Source of the DNA: Sphingobacteriales bacterium JAD_PAG50586_3
GTDB taxonomy: Bacteria; Bacteroidota; Bacteroidia; CAMBQF01
Assembly: GCA_023213195.1 (NCBI GenBank)
Contig: CP096135.1
Location: 2,290,842 to 2,354,841 of the forward strand
Reading direction: 5' to 3'
Length of the DNA stretch: 64,000 bases
This document shows, in pieces, positions 58,151-64,000 of the stretch. A program made the position numbers and the translations under genes. A model generated the notes under the pieces. It was not told the DNA's origin and made no database searches. It saw only the letters and a list, made by a program, of their open reading frames with translations. Numbering within the stretch: the stretch's first letter is position 1; each line of letters begins with the position of its first letter.

Positions 58151-58166
58151 TGTGATTAAAATCACA
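58151..58166 (-). promoter_or_regulatory. CRP-type palindromic operator TGTGA-N6-TCACA
   Basis: TGTGA, TTAAAA, TCACA: an exact inverted repeat matching the CRP consensus. It contains the stop codon of the Crp/Fnr gene (58162) and lies upstream of the cupin gene. Confidence 0.65.
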
Positions 58167-58749
58167 AAACGTTATGCTCAAAAACCTTACTCCGTATGCG
58201 GCTTAGTGTTTCGCGAGACATGTCAAGGTACTGTGCCAGGTGGGTAACAGATAGGCGTTGTATTAATTCGGGCTTATGTTCTAAAACATACTTATAACGT
58301 TCTTCGGGTGTATATTTCATTAGCAAAGCAATATGCTCATTGTTTTGTTGCATGTTACCCATAGCCATTGTGTTGCCAATCTTTTCCATAACTGTGAATT
58401 TACTGCTGAATCCAACAACATCGGTCATTTTAAAACATGTTAGTTCACAATCTTCAATAGCCTGTATGGCATAATCTATAGGTGCTGCTATTTCTACACA
58501 GTCTTCAAAAAAGCGCCCGTCCATCAGTAACTGTATTATCTTTTCGTTGCCATTGGCATCGGTAACATATTGCCGTAAAATACCTTCGTTTACAAATACC
58601 ATCAAATCGTTAATGGTTCCGGCATCTAATAAATGCTCGCCTTTTTTCAAAGAAACAGATTTGCCTAAAGCGGCAAATTCTTTTACTATGCTTAGTTCTT
58701 CGTTAGTTAGTTGTACCTGGCTGGCTATTTGAGCAATAAATTTATCCAT
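58162..58749 (-). CDS. Crp/Fnr family regulator with CRP-type recognition helix
   Basis: 195 residues, paralogous to the 54694 gene in layout: cNMP barrel (~25-115) and C-terminal helix-turn-helix (LAQYLDMSRETLSRIRSK). Arg-Glu at the start of the recognition helix corresponds to the CRP pair reading TGTGA, and the adjacent palindrome is of TGTGA type. No Fe-S cysteine cluster. Likely regulates the cupin gene and possibly itself. Confidence 0.85.
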   Translation of the reverse strand: MDKFIAQIASQVQLTNEELSIVKEFAALGKSVSLKKGEHLLDAGTINDLMVFVNEGILRQYVTDANGNEKIIQLLMDGRFFEDCVEIAAPIDYAIQAIEDCELTCFKMTDVVGFSSKFTVMEKIGNTMAMGNMQQNNEHIALLMKYTPEERYKYVLEHKPELIQRLSVTHLAQYLDMSRETLSRIRSKVFEHNVL

Positions 58750-58764
58750 ACACTAATATAAAAA

Positions 58765-58797
58765 AATCCCCACACTATTTATGCAGGGATTTTTTTA
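58765..58797 (-). terminator. Terminator of the SPFH gene
   Basis: AAAAAATCCC/GGGGATTTTTT inverted repeat, followed on the minus strand by T-rich sequence. Confidence 0.7.
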
Positions 58798-58812
58798 TGC
58801 TATTTAATTAAT

Positions 58813-60767
58813 TTACTTTTTAGATGCAGATGGGGGAGGGGGTAGTTCTTTAGTATCGGGTGTTTCCACTTTCTTACCCAGTTCTTCCAGTAGTTTTAAA
58901 CCTAACAAGCCACTTATAGGGCCGTTAGATGAGTCTCCGTTTCCACCGCCAATAAGTACATCAGGCATTATTTTTACTTTATTATCGCCTATGCTTTCCA
59001 TTACTTTTAGTTGGGTAAAGTTATCGCCACCCATAGCCTCAACCGCCAGGCGGTACGACTCTGCACTTGATTTACCTTTTGCCAGTATAGCTTCAGCTTC
59101 TGCATTACCTGTTACTGATATTTTCTCCGCTTCCGCTTTCGCAATCCATTCAATTTTCTCTGCATCGGCTTTAGCAAGCAGCCTTGTTTTCTCGGCTTCA
59201 CCGGTTGCCATAAGTTTTAAGCGGTCGGCATCGGCTGTAGCTTGTATACGCACACTGTTAGCATCGCCTGTTGCTTTCTTCACACTTGCATCGGCAATAC
59301 GCTCGGCAATTAATACGCCTTGGTCGGCCTTAACAATCTCTTTCTGTATCTCGGCAATAGCGGTTTCTTTCTCCAGCACCTGGCGGGTTTCCTGCGCCAT
59401 CATTTGGGTGGTGTAGGTTACCTTTTGCTCTTCGGCAAGTTTACGGTCAGTCAGTGTTTTCATTAAGCTTTCCGGCGGCACAATGTCGCCTATAAGCGTA
59501 TCTACACCGTACACGTTGTATTGCTCTAACACATGGCCAATATGCATTTTGGCAGAATCCTGACGCTCTTTACGGCTTTTAAGGAAGTCGATAACCTCGG
59601 CATCTTGCGCCGAGTTACGGAAATAGTTACCAATAGTAGGCTCCAAAACCTGTGTAACAAGGTTAGCCATGTTACCAAAGCGCGCAATAACCTTTGGCGC
59701 TTCCAGCGTTGGTATGTGGATGATTTGCGATACATCAAGGTTAAAGGGAAACCATCTTTACTACGTACAGTAATAGTAGAAAGGTTTTTATCAAGCATGT
59801 GGCTTTCGCTGCGGGTTGATGCCCAGTTGAGAACCAGGTTGGTGGTTGGCACCAGCTCTACATTCATAATGTAGGGGTTAATAGGATATTTACCCGGACC
59901 CATAGCCTCTGCCCAAACACCTTTTTGACCTCGTGATACTATGTTGCCGTGCTTAAATTCGCTACCGCTAAGGTCAACGCCTTCTTCGCCAACAAAGCTT
60001 ATGATTACCCCGACAAAACCAATGTGTATCTCGGTCATTTTTACAATCTCAACGCTTGGCAAACCAAGGGTTTAAAAAGTACATACCTGCCAGTATAACC
60101 TGCTCTTGAAGGCCCTTGCTGCCGCCGTTATTTAAAAACGCGTCAACATCTTGAAAGCTGTTATGGTCTTTTACCATTTTACCGGCAATTTGGCCTGTTG
60201 CTAAAGGCTCCCCTCTTGTACGGTAATAATGCCTACACCATTTTCAGGAATTGTTATGGCATCTACAATTTCAACATCAAACAAGTGCGTGTTTATCCTG
60301 TACGAGCCCGGTGCAATAACCGATGTTTGACGGCCTTTACGCCCGCCGCCATCTAAAAATTGTTGTGCGTTCTGGAACATGTCGCACTCCACCTTACGGG
60401 CCAAAATGCGACCTATCTCTAAGTCTGCACCATCTTTTGCCAGTATTAAACCAATTTTGCCTGTAGGTATAATGGTAAACGATTGAAAAAGTATTTCGTA
60501 TTGCCATATCCATTTGCCAAAATACACACCCGGAGGCAAGGTGTATGCCTGAAACCTGCCTCGCCATTGGTAGCTATAATGCGGCCATCGGGTAGTTCTT
60601 GTTTACCAAAAAGCACAAATTTTTTGGTTACTAAGGCCTATACGGTCTTCGGGTACTATTACTAAGCCAAAAAATACGCGCAGTATAAATTTGTAAAAGA
60701 TAATTGCCAATAAGGGAAGGCCAATTATAAGGCCCCATTTTAAGTAGTTTAACGTTTCTGGATCCAT
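58813..60767 (-). CDS. SPFH/Band 7 (flotillin-like) protein, multiply frameshifted
   Basis: About 650 residues when joined. ATG 60767 encodes a membrane segment (LKWGLIIGLPLLAIIFYKF) and VFFGLVIVPEDRIGLV; the SPFH core follows (SVEIVKMTEIHIGFVGVIISFVG; RSKDGFPFNLDV; VIARFGNMANLVTQVLEPTIG), then a coiled coil (ETAIAEIQKEIVKADQG; ATADADRLKLMATGEAEKTRLLAKADAEK). Lesions: 60631-60636 (CTAAGG), about 60548 (CCTG with a base missing), about 60210 (G run), about 60063 and about 59742 (T run). A membrane-microdomain scaffold is likely. The number of lesions is the highest in the window, yet every junction restores family sequence. Confidence 0.82.
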
Positions 60768-61044
60768 GTTGTGTGGTTTTTTAAGTTTTGCAATTTAATT
60801 TTAATTGATATTGATTGTTAATTAGTTGAAAAGTTTTGACCGTAAGATGTTTTTCAGGCGCAGGTATACAGGCACAGCCTATACGCGTTAGCGCATGCAC
60901 ATTTGCTTAGCGGTAAAAAAATAGAAATCCTATATCGGGAAAGAAACTTGGAAGGTCTTTTGATAAGAGGGGCAGTAGCTTAATTTGGCGGTCAATTTGT
61001 AAATACTATCAGTATCCACTTTCTATATTCTGTTTTTGTTGGTA

Positions 61045-61052
61045 CAAAGGTA
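61045..61052 (-). promoter_or_regulatory. Possible minus-7 box of the SPFH gene
   Basis: TACCTTTG on the minus strand about 278 bases before the ATG at 60767. Otherwise 60768-61115 shows no gene. Confidence 0.4.
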
Positions 61053-61115
61053 TATGCAGAAAACAATACGTTTTACAACAAAATGTATGCATGCAGATAT
61101 TTTGTTTTGAAATGC

Positions 61116-61975
61116 TTAATCTACAAGCCTTACAACAGTTGCATTGGTAAAACTAAATCCGGCACCTGTAACAGAAATGGGCGCATCCTCCAACTCAAAC
61201 CACGGACTAATACTATAATCGCTGGTGTTGTTTACAATGTGTATTTGCACAGCGGGCGTATAACCCTGCGCTATCAGGTATAGTTTTTTACCCTTGCTGT
61301 TTTGGCAAACATCAACCACCATAACCGCATGCCCCGGCGATCCCGGCCTTACTATCACATCGCCCGGTTGTATTTCTTCGTTAGCACCCAGGTGCCTAAA
61401 TTGGTGGTGTAACGATATGCTGCCCGCATACATATACACGCAGTTTAAATAGTTGCGGAAAGCATTGCGGCTGTTATCATTAATGCCACAATCGGTAAAC
61501 GTAACATCATTGCCATTTACTTTTGGGCGTTTGCCTTCGGCGTAGTCCTTCCACGATAGTTTATCTCCACTGGTAAACTCATACACCAGTTTATTCTTTT
61601 GATTACCATTCCAAAGGTATTCAGCATGCAGGCGTATGCAGGCATCGGCACATTGTTGCAGGTCTTTAGTGCCGGTATCAAAATCTAAAATAGCGGCATG
61701 CCATGTTTGGCGACTCCAGTCGGCGCCATTGTATTTTTTAAGGTTGATTTATCCCTTAACACTTTTAGCTTGCGGGCATAGGCAGTAAAACCGTTTGCAG
61801 TACTATCACGAAAATAACCATCGGGTGCTTTAATACGCGTAGCAAGTGTTTGCCCTGTGGGGTTAATAAGCTCGCTGTGTTTACTAAACGGCCTGTATTT
61901 CCTATACAGATAAATTCCACCAACAGCTACGGCAACAATCAGCAGTAAAACAACTATCCAACGGGCGGCTTTCAC
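61116..61975 (-). CDS. DUF4846 family protein (frameshifted)
   Basis: About 286 residues when joined, GTG start at 61975. N-terminal membrane segment (WIVVLLLIVAVAVGGIYLY), then the DUF4846 pattern INPTGQTLATRI...GYFRD, HAAILDFDTGTKDLQQCADACIRL, EFTSGDKLSWKDYAEGKRP, LNCVYMYAGSISL, GDVIVRPGSPGHAVMVVD. The frame shifts at an A run near 61737. Function unknown; the anchor suggests the cell envelope. It starts two bases after the TonB-like gene on the same strand, so they share a transcript. Confidence 0.78.
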
Positions 61976-61977
61976 CG

Positions 61978-62868
61978 TTACATAAGTTTAAAACGTATAG
62001 GCAGCAAATATTTCACCCTTACATTTTTGCCATTTTGCCTCCCTGGTTTCCATTTGGGCATACTCTTAACTACACGCAGGGCCTCATCGTTACATTCTTG
62101 CCCACCTGTGCCCATTATGCCACGCAATAAAGTAGCATCGCTAATACTTCCGTCAGCATTTACAATATAAGACACATAAACAGTACCCTGAGTATTTGCA
62201 TCTATGGCTTCTACAGGGTATTTTACATTGCTCGCCAGGTATTTCATTAAAGCATCTTGGCCACCCGGAAACTCCGGCATCTCTTCTACTACACTGTATA
62301 CATCAACCTCTTTATTTTCTGTTGGCCTATCCTCGTCCATCATCACATCTACCATTGGCGGCGGGGGAGGAGGCACAGTATTATCATCCATATCATTATC
62401 CCTAAGGTCTACCTCTATTTCTTTAAGTATAGGTTCATCTTTAAAATATACAGGTATTTTGGTAACCATGCGTACCGGTTTGCCATCTATAGTAGCGGGT
62501 TGCCATTTGGGTAAAAGACCAATAAGCCGCAGGGCTTCTTTATTGCACTCTTCGCCACCTTTGCCTTTAATACCTTTTACCACCTTGGCCGATTTTAATA
62601 CGCCTTTCTCGGTAACAATAAACTGCACTATAACCTTGCCACTGGTACCTGCATCGCGGGCTGCCTTAGGGTATACAAGGTTTTTATCTATAAAGTCATC
62701 ATAAAATTTCCTGCTGTCAGCGCCAAAGCCGGGGTCTTTATCGGCACAGGTGTGCACAACAACACCGTCGGTATCTTTAAAGGTAGAGTCGCAACTGCGT
62801 GTTTTGGTTTGTGCCGAAACAGTAATAGATATGCTAAGTACAGCAAATAGAAACAACAGTTTTTTCAT
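61978..62868 (-). CDS. Secreted protein with two TonB C-terminal domains
   Basis: 296 residues: signal peptide (LFLFAVLSISITVSAQ), a first TonB-C-like domain (FIDKNLVYPKAARDAGTSGKVIVQFIV...), a Pro-rich hinge (VPPPPPPMVD), and a second (EEMPEFPGGQDALMKYLASNVKYP...). There is no TM-type N-terminal anchor besides the cleavable signal, so it is not a classical energy transducer; such proteins in this phylum are often envelope-associated with unknown role. A TATATTTG box lies four bases before the ATG. Confidence 0.85.
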   Translation of the reverse strand: MKKLLFLFAVLSISITVSAQTKTRSCDSTFKDTDGVVVHTCADKDPGFGADSRKFYDDFIDKNLVYPKAARDAGTSGKVIVQFIVTEKGVLKSAKVVKGIKGKGGEECNKEALRLIGLLPKWQPATIDGKPVRMVTKIPVYFKDEPILKEIEVDLRDNDMDDNTVPPPPPPMVDVMMDEDRPTENKEVDVYSVVEEMPEFPGGQDALMKYLASNVKYPVEAIDANTQGTVYVSYIVNADGSISDATLLRGIMGTGGQECNDEALRVVKSMPKWKPGRQNGKNVRVKYLLPIRFKLM

Positions 62869-62872
62869 GTAA

Positions 62873-62880
62873 CAAATATA
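62873..62880 (-). promoter_or_regulatory. Minus-7 box abutting the TonB-domain gene (leaderless)
   Basis: TATATTTG on the minus strand, four bases before the ATG at 62868. Confidence 0.5.
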
Positions 62881-62994
62881 GGTATCTAAGTTGCTACGCT
62901 AAAGCATTTTGTGTATTTAATAAGCCTTTAATTTAGCTAGTGGTGAACAAATCAATCCGTAAAATTGCTTTTATTTAATCTTAACCCAATAGAT

Positions 62995-63456
62995 ATGGAC
63001 AACAAAAGCAGGGCAGTAACAGGTGGTAAACCACTAAATGCCCATATAACTACCAGCCTTACGGTGCAAAAACCACGCGATAAGGTATACGAATTGCTAC
63101 GGAAATTTGATAATATGCCCAAATACGTTAACTCCCTTACCCACGTTAGGGTGTTAGATGCTAAGGTGTCTGAATGGGATGTACAAACCGCCAAAAATAA
63201 TTATAAGGCTACGGTAATGATTATAGAAGAAAAGCCCGGGCAACTTATTAAGCTACAGGCCTACCTGGGCAGCGATTTTAAAGGCGAATGCACGTTAACG
63301 TTTACTGATGTAGATGGTGATTCCACTAAAATTAATGCCGACGTGCATTACCATAACCCATTGGGTGGTGTAGCCAACCTGTTTGGCCCTTTGGTAGAAA
63401 GCAAACTAAAAGAACCCAAGCGCAAATTTGTTGCTGCTATAGAGGCTGATATGTAA
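62995..63456 (+). CDS. SRPBCC (START-like) family protein
   Basis: 153 residues from ATG 62995 (MDNKSRAVTGGKPL); upstream codons have no start-type context. SRPBCC pattern: ITTSLTVQKPRDKVYELLRKFDNMPKYVNSL then VRVLDAKVSEWDVQ, INADVHYHNPLGGVANLFGPLVESKLKEPKRKFVAAIE. Binds hydrophobic ligand in a deep cavity; ligand unknown. Convergent with the next gene (one base between their stops). Confidence 0.85.
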   Translation: MDNKSRAVTGGKPLNAHITTSLTVQKPRDKVYELLRKFDNMPKYVNSLTHVRVLDAKVSEWDVQTAKNNYKATVMIIEEKPGQLIKLQAYLGSDFKGECTLTFTDVDGDSTKINADVHYHNPLGGVANLFGPLVESKLKEPKRKFVAAIEADM

Positions 63457-63457
63457 T

Positions 63458-63934
63458 TTACCGTAAAGTAAATTTTATAGGTAGGTTGTATTGTACACTA
63501 ACCGTTTTGCCTTTGTGTTTGCCGGGCTTCCATTTAGGCATTCCCTTAATTACACGTATTCCCTCGTTGGCACAATCTGTAGCTCCGGGGCCATTTAATC
63601 CACGCAATAATTGCACGTTTTCAACCCTGCCTTTTTTATTAATTACAAAGGTTATGTAAATAGTTCCCTGGGTATTGGCATCACGAGCTATTGCAGGGTA
63701 TTTAAGATTGCTACCCAAATATTTTAACAGTGCATCTTCGCCTCCCACAAATTCAGGCATTTGTTCTGCTACCTGTAATACTTTATCTTTTTTATTTCCC
63801 TTACTATTTGTTGCAGGGTCTGGTAATTCAATAAAATCTTCGTTTTGGGGTGGAGGGTTTTGTGCTTTAGGGGCTTGTGCTATTGTAAACTGGCAAATAG
63901 TTAAAGTTATCAGCACTAATATAAATTTTTTCAT
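63458..63934 (-). CDS. Secreted TonB C-terminal-domain protein
   Basis: 158 residues: signal peptide (FILVLITLTICQFTIAQ), Pro/Asn-rich linker, and a TonB-C domain closely similar to the second domain of the 61978-62868 protein (AEQMPEFVGGEDALLKYLGSNLKYP, GMPKWKPGKHKGKTVSVQYNLP). It probably arose by duplication of that gene's C-terminal half. Confidence 0.85.
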   Translation of the reverse strand: MKKFILVLITLTICQFTIAQAPKAQNPPPQNEDFIELPDPATNSKGNKKDKVLQVAEQMPEFVGGEDALLKYLGSNLKYPAIARDANTQGTIYITFVINKKGRVENVQLLRGLNGPGATDCANEGIRVIKGMPKWKPGKHKGKTVSVQYNLPIKFTLR

Positions 63935-64000
63935 GGTTTTTGTTTGGCGCTAAATTATCAATATCATTCCAACTTCCAAACAACCAACCTGTTAATAATT

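Noticed and set aside
1..64000. tRNA, rRNA, transposase and prophage genes
   Set aside because: I looked for cloverleaf-like and recognisable sequences by eye and saw none; a covariance-model scan would settle the RNA genes.

Overview
The window is a chromosomal stretch from a member of the Bacteroidota. Supporting signs are many secreted proteins ending in type IX secretion (T9SS) type A or type B sorting domains, a MurF-alanine racemase fusion, promoters with the TAnnTTTG minus-7 box, almost no Shine-Dalgarno sites, and intergenic regions crowded with palindromic repeats. Genus-level placement is not possible from the sequence alone. No rRNA, tRNA, CRISPR array, transposase or prophage module was recognised.

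Layout: 1-2.8 kb holds the tail of a T9SS cargo gene, a GH3-like adenylating enzyme and an M23 peptidase. 2.8-9.4 kb is an accessory island: a four-unit tandem array of about 450-490 bp repeats, a lone AT-rich GHKL-ATPase/PD-(D/E)XK nuclease fusion (candidate defence protein), and a RepA/DnaB-like ATPase gene broken up by repeats. 9.4-23.7 kb carries housekeeping and envelope genes: M2 dipeptidase, DUF1295 protein, trmD, a POT peptide transporter, two T9SS paralogues with a relic of a third tail, a DPP-IV-type peptidase and murF-alr. 23.8-32.1 kb is an apparent operon of lipoproteins, a DUF1501-like protein, a c-type-cytochrome-like lipoprotein and a T9SS type B surface protein. 32.2-47 kb has 3-methyladenine glycosylase, a MazG-like protein, two very large T9SS adhesin-like proteins, a J-domain protein and a T9SS subtilase. 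47-64 kb has the ppGpp synthetase/hydrolase, a HipBA-like pair, two phasin-like paralogues, a deoxyhypusine-synthase-like enzyme, two Crp/Fnr-regulator modules, an SPFH protein, a DUF4846 protein and TonB-domain proteins.

Main themes. (1) A six-copy structured repeat keeps base-pairing while its stem sequences change. (2) Hairpin repeats with interchangeable palindromic tips sit next to promoters, supply start codons or signal-peptide codons, and interrupt one gene. (3) Two Crp/Fnr genes each have a near-perfect palindromic operator overlapping their own stop codon, and each operator type fits the recognition helix of the adjacent regulator. (4) Several genes look leaderless. (5) Many genes carry frameshifts or stops. 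Seven lesions fall on CCWGG sites with recurring error types and most others on homopolymers, which points to base-calling errors rather than pseudogenes, so genes such as spoT, the S9 peptidase and the SPFH gene are annotated here as probably intact.
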